The notes beneath the pieces are model-generated. The model worked only from the letters and a program-made list of their open reading frames with translations. It ran no database searches and was not told the DNA's origin. 45,599 nt of DNA. It comes from an uncultured Eubacteriales bacterium (lineage in GTDB: Bacteria > Bacillota > Clostridia > Christensenellales > Aristaeellaceae). The translations under genes and the position numbers were made by a program. The first letter of the stretch is position 1. Each line of letters starts with the position of its first letter. Below, piece after piece: positions 31,933 through 39,864 of this stretch. The stretch covers positions 1 through 45,599 of the forward strand of contig CACWVN010000029.1 in the NCBI GenBank assembly GCA_902764285.1. Direction: 5' to 3'.

Positions 31933-33398
31933 TCATCCCCGATAGATCCGGTCCGCGGTGTCCTCCAGCGCGCGCTGGGCCTGGACCATGGCGCCGGTCA
32001 GGCGGTCCACCTGGTCCAGCAGCCGGCCGTTGGTTTCGGCCACGGCGTCGGGCATCTGCTGCAGCGATTCGGAGATTTTGCTGGAAAGGTAATCCACCCG
32101 CTGGGTGAACTGGTTCACGTAATCGCGATAGCCGTCCATGGTGCTGGAGAAATCCTGCTTCAGGGCGTCTCCGGCCTGCCGATAGGTCTTTTCCACATCG
32201 GCGGCGGCGGCGCGCAGATCGGTCGAGGCCTTGGACATGGCCTCCACGGCGCGGGCCATTTCGGCCTGGGCGGTGCTGACGGATTTCAGATAATTGTTCT
32301 GCTGGCGCGCCACGATCTCCATCTGTTCCACGGTGGACGCCACGCGCAGATAGGCGTCGTCGGCCTGGGCGCGGGAATCGTTCAGCTGCTGCACATAATC
32401 GGCCAGGCCCTCCATCGAATCCCGGGACAGGGCCTGCAGCTGTTTCAGATCGGCCAGCGCCTCCTTGGTTCCGGCCAGGCTGGCGCGCACCACCACGCAG
32501 TTTTCCTGCTGCAGGCGCGACGTCTCGTCCAGCACGTCGCCGAAGTGCTGCAGCTTGGATTTCATCGATTCATCCAGCCGGTCGGCGAAGCGCTGCATCA
32601 CCGCGTCCATAAAGCGCATCTGCTCCTTGGTGGAGACGCTCACGAAGTTCTTGAACGACTGGTTCAGCGGCTCGATGGCCTTGTGCACGGCGTCGGCCAT
32701 GTTTTCGGTGAACGCGCCGTTCAGGTCCTTGGCCATGGTCTGGATCAGGGCGGTCTGCTCCTGCTGGTAGATGGCGATCTGGGTCATCGGGTCCACGCTC
32801 AGCACGCCGGCGATTTCAGCGTGTGTTCGGTGCTGCCGTACACCGCGCGGGTGATCAGCGTGAACAGCACGCTGCCCACCACGCCGAAGATGGACGTGGT
32901 GAACGCGAAGCGCATGCCGGGGATCAGCGTGACGATGGACTGCTGCACGGCGGCGGAATCGCCCATGCTGAAGCCGGAAAGGCCGCGGGCCAGGCCGATC
33001 AGCGTGCCCAGGAAGCCCAGCGACGTCATCAGCCCCGGCAGCGCGTCGGCGAAGGACGAGCGGCCCGGGCCGTAGATCACGGTTTCCTCGTTGATGTAAT
33101 CCTCCACGTTGCTGGCGTTGTGATAGACGCCGTCGGCGAAGAACAGGTTGTTCAGATATTCGCTCCAATGGGAAAACAGCGTGCCCTTGCCCAGGAAATC
33201 ATCCTTCTGCCAGGCGTACTTGGTGTCGCCCGCCGACCGGATGCTGCGGATGGCGCGCCGCAGCGTGCCCCGCGTGTGCATCACCGGCGCGATGCAGCGA
33301 ACCATGCCCGCCACGAACAGCGCCACGATGCCGGCATAGACCAGCAGGTTGGAAACGCCGCTGAGCGCATTGGAAAAGAAGGTTTTGAAGAAATCCAT
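31933..33398 (-). CDS. MotA/TolQ/ExbB-type channel protein (ZorA-like), apparent frameshift
   Basis: Two frames together make a 488-residue protein. The first (33398 down to about 32814) has three membrane segments (about 14-34, 119-140, 162-186) and the channel motif LPGLMTSLGFLGTLIGLARG, typical of the ZorA branch of the MotA/ExbB family. It stops at 32799 after EHTLKSPAC. The second frame, offset by one base, continues IAGVLSVDPMTQIAIYQQEQ and gives a long helical tail to 31933. Reading one extra A in the AAA at 32816-32814 (minus strand) fuses them. An assembly error or a recent mutation is likely; no classical slippery heptamer is visible. Such a tail is expected to project into the cytoplasm. 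Ribosome site AAGGAGAT. Confidence 0.85.
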
Positions 33399-33525
33399 AA
33401 GTATCTCCTTCGATGGTTTCTCTCCGGGTTGACGTATCTTTCAGACGCGCGGGGCAGGAAAAACGTTCCGGTCCGGCCCGGCGCAAACGGGCCCGATCCG
33501 CCCCTTATATAATTATTCATCTAAC

Positions 33526-33554
33526 AGTATAACATTACAATGGAGATAAATTGC
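33526..33554 (-). promoter_or_regulatory. Probable promoter of the ZorA/ZorB-like cassette
   Basis: An extended -10 TGT-TATACT on the minus strand (33534-33526) with a poor -35. The leader of about 120 nt has no obvious structure. The AT-rich setting is in contrast to its surroundings. Confidence 0.5.
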
Positions 33555-33593
33555 GGAGGAAACATGATAATAAAATGACAAATCCCGTGGGGC

Positions 33594-33660
33594 GCGAGGA
33601 ATACTGGTTGGCTTTTCCCCGGGTAACTGTGCGCCTCACGCCTCACTCCTCGCTCTCTTT
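33594..33660. repeat. Heptamer-type inverted repeat after the polytopic membrane protein gene
   Basis: GCGAGGA (33594-33600) is inverted as TCCTCGC (33647-33653). On the minus strand 33634-33660 reads units GAGCGAG, GAGTGAG, GCGTGAG. It overlaps the end of the neighbouring minus-strand gene. Confidence 0.5.
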
Positions 33661-34172
33661 TTCACTCTCCGTACGTACAGTGTCCGCCAGATCGCCAGCA
33701 GCCGGTCGTACAGCGCCATGGTGACGTTGGCCAGCAGCGCGAACGCGGCCGCCATCGCCCGGCCCATCTCGCGGTACTCGGCGATGACCTCGTCCATGCG
33801 CAGCACGAAGAAGATCAGCGCGGCCATGGCCAGCGCCGCGCCGTTCCACAATATGAACTTGACGATCCGCCGCGGCCAGGGCTTCAGCGCCGCGTCCATC
33901 TTCCATTTCACCGCCGGGTACCAGCCCAGGAACGCGAACAGCAGCGCGGCCTCCTTGTCGGGGCACAGGATCAGCGCCAGCGCCGCGACGGCGGCGTACG
34001 CGCCCAGCGCCAGCTTTGTGCCGCCCTCGACGAATACCGGCACCAGCGTCAGCCCCGCCAGCGCCGGCGCGCAGAACGTGGCCGCGGGAATGACGCCGCC
34101 CAGCAGCATGAACATCGCGCCCAGCGCCGTCATCATGCCGCTCAGCGCGACGCGCCGGCTGTCGTTTTTCAT
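33636..34172 (-). CDS. Polytopic membrane protein, ECF S-component-like
   Basis: The protein has 178 residues from the ATG at 34172, preferred over a GTG at 34181 because of the closer GGTGA. It has five to six hydrophobic segments (RRVALSGMMTALGAMFMLLG, LILCPDKEAALLFAFLGWYP). The small size and the basic start followed by a Gly-rich first helix resemble substrate-binding (S) components of ECF vitamin transporters, or an uncharacterised membrane family common in Clostridia. No riboswitch that would reveal a substrate is seen. Confidence 0.65.
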   Translation of the reverse strand: MKNDSRRVALSGMMTALGAMFMLLGGVIPAATFCAPALAGLTLVPVFVEGGTKLALGAYAAVAALALILCPDKEAALLFAFLGWYPAVKWKMDAALKPWPRRIVKFILWNGAALAMAALIFFVLRMDEVIAEYREMGRAMAAAFALLANVTMALYDRLLAIWRTLYVRRVKKRARSEA

Positions 34173-34255
34173 CCGTATCACCGTCCCGGTTGGAAATATT
34201 CGCTCCCCGGCCGGGTTTTTCCTTCCCGGGGATGGCGAAAACCGCGCGCATCGTG

Positions 34256-34261
34256 TATAAT
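34256..34261 (+). promoter_or_regulatory. -10 element ahead of the SDR gene
   Basis: A perfect TATAAT preceded by TG, 35 bp ahead of the SDR ATG. No good -35 is present. Confidence 0.5.
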
Positions 34262-34295
34262 GATGTCAACACATCTTTTCGGGGGGAATGGGATC

Positions 34296-35087
34296 ATGAG
34301 CAAGGTCGTCATACTCACCGGCGGCACCAGCGGCATCGGCCAGGCCGTCGTGCGCCAGCTGCGGGCGAAGGGCTGCCGCGTCTATGAATTCAGCCGCCGC
34401 GCCTCCGCCTCCGACGCCATGCATTTCAGCGTGGACGTGACCAGCGAGGCCGCCGTGAAGGCCGCGGTGGACACGGTGATGGCCGCGGAGGGCCGCATCG
34501 ACATCCTGATCAACAACGCCGGCATGGGCATCTCCGGCGCGATGGAATTCACCGATCCCGCCGACGCGCGCCGGCTGATGGACGTGAACCTGTTCGGCAT
34601 GGACAACATGATCCGCGCCGTGCTGCCCCACATGCGCGCGGCGAAGGCCGGCCGCATCGTGAACATCAGCAGCGTGGCCGGCGTGTTCGCCATCCCCTTC
34701 CAGGCGTGGTATTCCATTTCGAAGGCCGCGGTGCGGTCGCTGACGCTGGCGCTGGCCAACGAGGTCGATCCCTTCGGCATCCAGGTAACCAGCGTGATGC
34801 CCGGCGACATCCACACCGGGTTCACCGCCGCCCGCAAGAAGAGCGACGCCGGCGACGACGTGTACGGCGGGCGCATCAGCCGCAGCGTGGCCCGGATGGA
34901 AAAGGACGAGACCAACGGCATGAGCCCCGACCGGGCCGCAAAGACCATCGTGCGCGTGGCGCTGCAGAAGCGGCGCCCCAAGCCCTATTACGCCATCGGG
35001 CTCTCCTACAAATTCCTGGTGATGCTGGACAGCCTGCTGCCCTGCCGGCCGGTGCGCTGGCTGCTGTTCCAGCTGTACGGCAAATAA
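34296..35087 (+). CDS. Short-chain dehydrogenase/reductase
   Basis: The protein has 263 residues from the ATG at 34296 (ribosome site GGGGGGAA). Classical SDR features are TGGTSGIG (8-15, nucleotide binding), NNAG (73-76), Ser125/126 in NISSVAG and the catalytic pair Y139-K143 in WYSISKAA. It is an NAD(P)-dependent oxidoreductase of unknown substrate. The C-terminus ends in a hydrophobic segment typical of some lipid-acting SDRs. Its stop overlaps the start of the next gene (TAATG). Confidence 0.9.
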   Translation: MSKVVILTGGTSGIGQAVVRQLRAKGCRVYEFSRRASASDAMHFSVDVTSEAAVKAAVDTVMAAEGRIDILINNAGMGISGAMEFTDPADARRLMDVNLFGMDNMIRAVLPHMRAAKAGRIVNISSVAGVFAIPFQAWYSISKAAVRSLTLALANEVDPFGIQVTSVMPGDIHTGFTAARKKSDAGDDVYGGRISRSVARMEKDETNGMSPDRAAKTIVRVALQKRRPKPYYAIGLSYKFLVMLDSLLPCRPVRWLLFQLYGK

Positions 35088-35926
35088 TGGCCCGGGCGCT
35101 CACCTTCGCGCAGCGCGCGGAACAGGCGCTGCTGACGGATTTCCGCGAGCCGATCTGGCGGCCGTTCATGCGCGCCGTGCGGGATTACCGGCTGATCGCG
35201 CCGGGCGACCGGATCGCCGTGTGCGTGTCCGGCGGCAAGGATTCGATGCTGCTGGCGGTGCTGATGCGGCTGCTGCAGCGGCATTCCGAGGCGCCGTTCC
35301 AGGCGGTTTACCTGGTGATGGACCCGGGCTACCGGCCCGAGATCCGACGCCAGATGGAACAGACCGTCGCGCGGCTGGAGATCCCGGCGGAGATCTTCGA
35401 CAGCGACGTGTTCGAGGCCGCGGAATCGGCCATGGGCGGCGCGGACAGGCGGCCCTGCTTCATGTGCGCGCGAATGCGCCGCGGGTGCCTGTACAAAAAG
35501 GCGCGGGACCTGGGCTGCAACAAGATCGCGCTGGGCCACCACTTCGACGACGTGGTGGAGACCACCGTGATGGCCATGCTGCACGGCGGGCAGATCCAGG
35601 GCATGCCGCCGATGCTGGCGGCGCAGAACTTCCCCGGCATGCGGCTGATCCGGCCGATGTACCGCGTGCACGAGGACGCCGTCATCGCCTGGCGCGACGC
35701 CTTCGGGCTGGATTTCATCCGCTGCGCCTGCCGGTTCACCGAGCGGGCGGACGAGGGCGCTTCGAAGCGGCTGGCGGTGAAAAAGCTGCTGGCGGAGCTG
35801 GAAAAGGACGACCCGAAGGTCCGGCAGAACGTGTTCAACAGCATCCACCGGGTGCAGCTGGACACGCTGGCGGGCTGGAAATACCGCGGCGAGGAACATT
35901 CGTTTTTGGAGAATTTCGAGGAATAA
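35087..35926 (+). CDS. TtcA-family tRNA 2-thiocytidine synthase-like protein
   Basis: The protein has 279 residues; the ATG overlaps the TAA of the SDR gene. The PP-loop ATPase motif is VSGGKDS (47-53). C124 and C127 (PCFMCARMRRG) and a later RCAC are the likely iron-sulfur cluster ligands, as in TtcA, which makes 2-thiocytidine at position 32 of tRNA. GHHFDDVVETT is typical of the family. Related PP-loop thiolases act on other tRNA positions, so the exact target is not certain. Coupled to the SDR gene by position only. Confidence 0.85.
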   Translation: MARALTFAQRAEQALLTDFREPIWRPFMRAVRDYRLIAPGDRIAVCVSGGKDSMLLAVLMRLLQRHSEAPFQAVYLVMDPGYRPEIRRQMEQTVARLEIPAEIFDSDVFEAAESAMGGADRRPCFMCARMRRGCLYKKARDLGCNKIALGHHFDDVVETTVMAMLHGGQIQGMPPMLAAQNFPGMRLIRPMYRVHEDAVIAWRDAFGLDFIRCACRFTERADEGASKRLAVKKLLAELEKDDPKVRQNVFNSIHRVQLDTLAGWKYRGEEHSFLENFEE

Positions 35927-35958
35927 CACCCATCGACCAGGAAAGGCGGAATCCAAGC

Positions 35959-38379
35959 ATGAACAAATGGACGCGCATCCAATACCACCCGAACCTGCCC
36001 CTGGGCGCGGACGGCCGACGGGTCACCGCCAGCCCGGAGCACATCGCCCTCAGCAAGGCCGCGGCCCGGGAGGGCATGGTGCTGCTGAAAAACGAAAACG
36101 GCGCGCTGCCGCTGCGGCGCGGCGCGAAGGTGGCGCTGTTCGGCAAGGGCAGCTACGATTACGTGAAGGGCGGCGGCGGCAGCGGCGACGTGACCGTGCC
36201 CTACACCCGCTGCCTGGCGGAGGGCATGAAGCTGTATCCCGAGCGCGTGACGGCGTTCGGGGGCACCGACGATTTCTACCGGGAATACGTCTCGGCGCAG
36301 TACGCCGCCGGGCGCGCGCCCGGAATGATCGCGGAGCCCGAGCTGCCGGACGAGCTGGTCCGGCGGGCGGCGGCTTTCGCCGACGCGGCGGTCGTCTCCG
36401 TCAGCCGCTTCTCCGGCGAGGCTTGGGACCGCAAATCGGCCTTCGACAAAATCGAAAAGCACAAGGGCGTTTGGCAGCAGCAGCTCGACGAGGCCGCGCC
36501 GCTGTTCCCCAAAGGCGATTTCGTGCTGACCGACGCGGAAGCGGCCATGGTGGCGAAGGTGAAGGCCGCGTTCAAGACCGTGATCGTGGTGCTGAACGTG
36601 GGCGGCGTGTTCGATACCAGCTGGTTCAAGGACGACCCGGGCATCGCCGCGGCGCTGCTGGGCTGGCAGGCGGGCCTGGAGGGCGGCGCGGCGGAGGCCG
36701 AGCTGCTGCTGGGTCTGGACAATCCCTCGGGCCGGCTGGCGGACACCTTCGCCGCCACGCTGGAGGACTATCCCTCCTCGCCCACCTTCTACGAATCCGA
36801 CGACTACGTGAACTACGAGGAAGACGTCTACGTGGGCTACCGCTACTTCGAGACCGTCCCCGGCGCGGCGGCGAAGGTGAACTATCCCTTCGGCTACGGC
36901 CTGTCCTACACGGCGTTTGAAATCACGGGCATCTCCGCGGCGGCGGAGGGCGGCGAGATCGTCGTGCGCGCCAGCGTGACCAACGCCGGCGGCATGGCGG
37001 GCCGCGAGGTCGTGCAGGTCTATTTCTCCGCGCCCCAGGGCAAACTGGGCCGGCCCGCGCGGCAGCTGGCCGGATGGCGGAAGACGCGGGTCTTGCAGCC
37101 CGGCGAGACCCAGCGCGTGGAGATCCGCTTCCCCGTCAGCCGCATGGCCGCCTACGACGACCTGGGCAAGGTGGCCGACGCCGCGTGGGTGCTGGAGGCG
37201 GGCGAATACCGGTTCTTCGCCGGCAAGAACGTGCGCGACGCCGCGCCCTGCGGCTTCGATTACACCGTCGCGAAGGATACCGTGACCGAGCAGCTGTCCC
37301 ACCGGATGGCGCCCGTGCAGCTGGAAAGGCGCATGCTGGCCGACGGCAGCTATGAGCCGCTGCCCCTGGGCGAGCCCCGCGACCCCAACGCCACGGTGCT
37401 GGAGCGTCCCGGCGACGACGATTACGAGGCCCTGCACCCGGCCGTCCGGTATCGCCCCGGTTTCCATTTCCGCTGGGGCGGCGGCGCGGAGGGCCCGAAG
37501 ATGCTGATCGACGTGGCCGAGGGCCGGGTTACCCTGGACGAATTCATCGCCCAGCTGACCGACGAGGACCTGGCCTGGCTGCTGGGCGGCCAGCCCAACG
37601 CGGGCGTAGCGAACACCTTCGGCTACGGCAACCTGCCGGAGTACGGCGTGCCCAACGCCATGACCGCCGACGGCCCCGCCGGGCTGCGCATCCAGCCGCA
37701 GGTGGGCGTGAAGACCACGGCGTTCCCCTGCGCCACGCTGCTGGCCTGCACCTGGAACCCGGAGACCACCGAGGCCGTGGGCCGCGCCGCCGGCGAGGAA
37801 GTGAAGGAGAACAACATCGGCGCGTGGCTGGCCCCGGGCGTGAACATCCACCGGAATCCATTATGCGGCCGCAATTTTGAATATTACTCCGAGGACCCGC
37901 TGCTGACCGGGCACCTGGCCGGGGCGCTGGTGCGCGGCGTGCAGAGCAACGGCGTGGCCGCCACCGCCAAGCACTTCGCGCTGAACAACAAGGAGACCAA
38001 CCGCAAGAACGCCGATTCCCGCGCCTCCGAGCGCGCCATCCGCGAAATCTACCTGAAGGCCTTCGAGATCATCGTGAAGGAATACGGCGTGTGGAGCATC
38101 ATGACCAGCTACAACGTCATCAACGGCTGCCGCGCCAGCGAAAACCGCGACATGCTGACCGGCATCCTGCGCGAGGAATGGGGCTTCGACGGCATGGTCA
38201 CCACCGACTGGTGGACCATGGGCGAGCATTACAAGGAGTGCGCCGCCGGCAACGACATGAAGATGGGCTGCGGCTATCCCGACCGGCTGCTGGCCGCGAT
38301 GGAAAAGGGCGCGCTGACCCGCGCGGACCTGGAAAAGGCCGCGAGAAACGTGCTGGGGCTGATTTTGAGGATGGACTGA
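35959..38379 (+). CDS. GH3 glycoside hydrolase with permuted domain order
   Basis: The protein has 806 residues. It starts with the alpha/beta sandwich domain (about 25-315; SKAAAREGMVLLKNENGALP), then a fibronectin-III-like domain (about 315-430; NAGGMAGREVVQVYF), and ends with the TIM-barrel domain (about 520-806). That is the reverse of the usual GH3 order and matches the B-A arrangement known from Ruminococcus albus and Butyrivibrio fibrisolvens beta-glucosidases. The nucleophile is probably D750 in GMVTTDWWTMGEH, and KHFALNNKE carries the substrate-binding Lys-His. No signal peptide, so it acts in the cytoplasm on imported oligosaccharides. Beta-glucosidase is likely; other beta-glycosidase activities are possible. 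Confidence 0.9.
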   Translation: MNKWTRIQYHPNLPLGADGRRVTASPEHIALSKAAAREGMVLLKNENGALPLRRGAKVALFGKGSYDYVKGGGGSGDVTVPYTRCLAEGMKLYPERVTAFGGTDDFYREYVSAQYAAGRAPGMIAEPELPDELVRRAAAFADAAVVSVSRFSGEAWDRKSAFDKIEKHKGVWQQQLDEAAPLFPKGDFVLTDAEAAMVAKVKAAFKTVIVVLNVGGVFDTSWFKDDPGIAAALLGWQAGLEGGAAEAELLLGLDNPSGRLADTFAATLEDYPSSPTFYESDDYVNYEEDVYVGYRYFETVPGAAAKVNYPFGYGLSYTAFEITGISAAAEGGEIVVRASVTNAGGMAGREVVQVYFSAPQGKLGRPARQLAGWRKTRVLQPGETQRVEIRFPVSRMAAYDDLGKVADAAWVLEAGEYRFFAGKNVRDAAPCGFDYTVAKDTVTEQLSHRMAPVQLERRMLADGSYEPLPLGEPRDPNATVLERPGDDDYEALHPAVRYRPGFHFRWGGGAEGPKMLIDVAEGRVTLDEFIAQLTDEDLAWLLGGQPNAGVANTFGYGNLPEYGVPNAMTADGPAGLRIQPQVGVKTTAFPCATLLACTWNPETTEAVGRAAGEEVKENNIGAWLAPGVNIHRNPLCGRNFEYYSEDPLLTGHLAGALVRGVQSNGVAATAKHFALNNKETNRKNADSRASERAIREIYLKAFEIIVKEYGVWSIMTSYNVINGCRASENRDMLTGILREEWGFDGMVTTDWWTMGEHYKECAAGNDMKMGCGYPDRLLAAMEKGALTRADLEKAARNVLGLILRMD

Positions 38380-38383
38380 GAAT

Positions 38384-38418
38384 AGAGTTGAGAGTTTAGA
38401 GTTCAGAGTTTGGAGTGA
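38384..38418 (+). repeat. AGAGTTN heptamer tandem repeat
   Basis: Five consecutive seven-base units: AGAGTTG, AGAGTTT, AGAGTTC, AGAGTTT and the degenerate GGAGTGA, starting five bases after the GH3 stop codon. The same heptamer occurs inverted at 13151-13167. Confidence 0.8.
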
Positions 38419-38462
38419 AAAGCCGGCTGCCGCGCGAAAGGCGAAGGGCGGCTCGAAAGAGA

Positions 38463-38545
38463 TTCCCGGCTCCCTTTCCGAGGGAGCTGGCGCGCAAAGC
38501 GCGACTGAGGGAGCCACTGGGAGCAAGGCGACAAGACTGAGAGGT
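38463..38545. repeat. Imperfect palindromic intergenic repeat (GGCTCCCT type)
   Basis: GGCTCCCT (from 38469) is matched by AGGGAGCC about 45 bp later, with inner GCTCCC/GGGAGC and GCGCGC/GCGCG pairings. From memory this resembles a palindromic intergenic sequence frequent in gut Clostridia genomes; there is a single copy in this window. Confidence 0.5.
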
Positions 38546-38561
38546 TCCCCCTGAAACACGG

Positions 38562-38588
38562 GCGGCATGCGCGAATCGCGCATGCCGC
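38562..38588 (-). terminator. Stem-loop at the end of XRE regulator 1
   Basis: A perfect 12-bp stem (38562-38573 with 38577-38588) and a 3-nt loop abut the stop codon. The minus-strand continuation has only GTGTTTC, so termination strength is uncertain. Confidence 0.6.
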
Positions 38589-38801
38589 TCATTTATTTCG
38601 GTTGGGATTGTTCGTCTGCCTGAGCAGATAGTCGATGCTGACCCGGTAATAATTCGCCAGCTTCACCAGCAATTCGTCCGTCAACGGCTGGGTTCCCGTT
38701 TCGATGTAGCTGTACTTGCGCTGCGTGATGCCGATGGCGTCGGCAATCTGCTGCTGAGTCAGATCGGCGTCCTCCCGCAAATCCCTGATCCTGTTGTCCA
38801 A
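38589..38801 (-). CDS. XRE-family repressor-like regulator 1
   Basis: The protein has 70 residues from a TTG at 38801, chosen because GAAGGA lies just upstream and typical XRE sequence starts there; an earlier TTG at 38834 is the alternative. It is a lone Cro/C1-type helix-turn-helix: NRIRDLREDADLTQQQIADA, ITQRKYSYIETG, then LANYYRVSIDYLL. It is divergent from the secreted OB-fold gene, with two inverted 17-bp operator-like sequences between them, so it probably represses that gene and itself. Confidence 0.88.
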   Translation of the reverse strand: MDNRIRDLREDADLTQQQIADAIGITQRKYSYIETGTQPLTDELLVKLANYYRVSIDYLLRQTNNPNRNK

Positions 38802-38843
38802 CGATCCTTCACCACCGGGCAATAGCTTGCCCAAAAGATAGCA

Positions 38844-38885
38844 TAGATAAATATTATCTATTGACTTTTAGATAATATTTATCTA
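38844..38885. promoter_or_regulatory. Twin 17-bp operator of XRE regulator 1
   Basis: TAGATAAATATTATCTA (38844-38860) and its exact reverse complement TAGATAATATTTATCTA (38869-38885) flank the -35 of the rightward promoter. Each 17-mer is itself nearly palindromic (TAGATAA / TTATCTA). Occupation of either would block the promoters in both directions. Confidence 0.8.
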
Positions 38886-38889
38886 AAAT
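38861..38889 (+). promoter_or_regulatory. Promoter of the OB-fold secreted protein gene
   Basis: TTGACT (38861-38866), a 17-bp spacer and TAAAAT (38884-38889). The -35 sits exactly between the two operator copies; the -10 touches the right one. Confidence 0.8.
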
Positions 38890-38934
38890 AAAGATAAGCC
38901 ATTACACAATCATCGGAACGGAAGGTGGATCTAC

Positions 38935-39411
38935 ATGAAGAAACTGATTTCTGTCTTGTTACTTTGTTCTCTGTTGTTTTCTCCCGTTTTTGCTGAAGGA
39001 ATTGACTATAGCGCTCTTTCTCCTGAAGAATTGCAGCAGTTAATCGACGGTGCGTCTGCCGCCCTTGATGAGAAAAAGCCCTCTTCGGAATATCCGAGAA
39101 TTGCCGTTGAGGATTTGTTTTCCGCTTACGATCAGAACGAAGCCGCCGCCGACTTGAAATACACTGATCAACTGGTAGAAATCTACGATAATGTATACAA
39201 GATAGAAAAAACCGGCAACGGAAAATACGAAATTGGAATGGGTGACGGCGGATTGTTTTCAAGTTCTGTGATCTGCCACATGAAGGAAGATCAAATCGCA
39301 GGGATTGCTGAATTGCAAAAAGGAAGGAAAGCCATCATTCGGGGTGTTTGCCAAGGCGATCCTTCCTGGGGTATTATCTATTTTGATGACTGTGAGATAA
39401 TTGTTGAATAA
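38935..39411 (+). CDS. Secreted tRNA_anti-like (OB-fold) small protein
   Basis: The protein has 158 residues with a signal peptide (MKKLISVLLLCSLLFSPVFA, cleavage after VFA). A mature region of about 95 residues resembles the tRNA_anti-like OB-fold family (DLFSAYDQNEAAADLKYTDQ, RGVCQGDPSWGIIYFDDCEI). Such proteins occur alone or in mobile regions; their function is unknown. The gene is AT-richer than its surroundings, suggesting transfer. It has a strong promoter under a divergent XRE regulator, and a GGAAGGTGG ribosome site. Confidence 0.75.
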   Translation: MKKLISVLLLCSLLFSPVFAEGIDYSALSPEELQQLIDGASAALDEKKPSSEYPRIAVEDLFSAYDQNEAAADLKYTDQLVEIYDNVYKIEKTGNGKYEIGMGDGGLFSSSVICHMKEDQIAGIAELQKGRKAIIRGVCQGDPSWGIIYFDDCEIIVE

Positions 39412-39547
39412 CGCGGATGCACTGTATCTAAGCCAGGTTTCAAGTTATAATAATCCAACACCGTGGCGCCGATGCGGCTCCACAGTGTTGGATTTGGCCT
39501 TGGCATTGTTTTTTTCGGGTCGTCTCATGTCTGAGCGTGAGAACCCG

Positions 39548-39799
39548 CTATTCCTCGCGTCCCAACAGCCAATCTGCAGATACTTCCAGTATATCGGCGA
39601 GAGCGTTCAGTTCGATGTCCGTGGCCGGACGTTTTTGCCCTTCCAGCAGGGACAGCGCCGGTATACTCATATCCACGCCGGCCAATTGAAGCCGCGCCAG
39701 CAGTTCCACCTGCTTCATGCCACGGCGGACGCGCGCTTCGGTCACGCGCGCGCCGATGATGTTCTTTTCGCCCAGCGGAAGTTTCCTGATCTTCAGAAT
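39548..39799 (-). CDS. XRE-family regulator 2, probable ATT start
   Basis: The protein has 83 residues if translation starts at the ATT at 39799, just behind GGGGGAG. This gives ILKIRKLPLGEKNIIGARVT, which fits related XRE proteins that begin PLGxKNIIGxRV. A GTG at 39745 gives a 65-residue form that loses the first helix. The helix-turn-helix (GMKQVELLARLQLAG, MSIPALSLLEGQKR) and ADILEVSADWLLG are typical. Rare ATT starts are known (infC), so this needs care. It is divergent from the zinc-ribbon gene with operator-like repeats between. Confidence 0.8.
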   Translation of the reverse strand: MLKIRKLPLGEKNIIGARVTEARVRRGMKQVELLARLQLAGVDMSIPALSLLEGQKRPATDIELNALADILEVSADWLLGREE

Positions 39800-39864
39800 A
39801 CCATCTCCCCCACAAACAAATTATATGGGGAGATGGTATTGCAATATTTGGTAATACCAAATAT
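39797..39864. promoter_or_regulatory. Operator cluster of XRE regulator 2
   Basis: AATACCATCTCCCC (39797-39810) is repeated inverted at 39827-39840, 16 bp apart. Next to it lies a 21-bp palindrome, ATATTTGGTA-A-TACCAAATAT (39844-39864), which fills the space between the -35 and -10 of the rightward promoter. The left arm covers the ribosome site of the regulator. Confidence 0.8.

Noticed and set aside
30237..33398. Complete Zorya defence system
   Set aside because: Only ZorA- and ZorB-like genes are present; no ZorC, ZorD helicase or ZorE nuclease can be recognised in the window.
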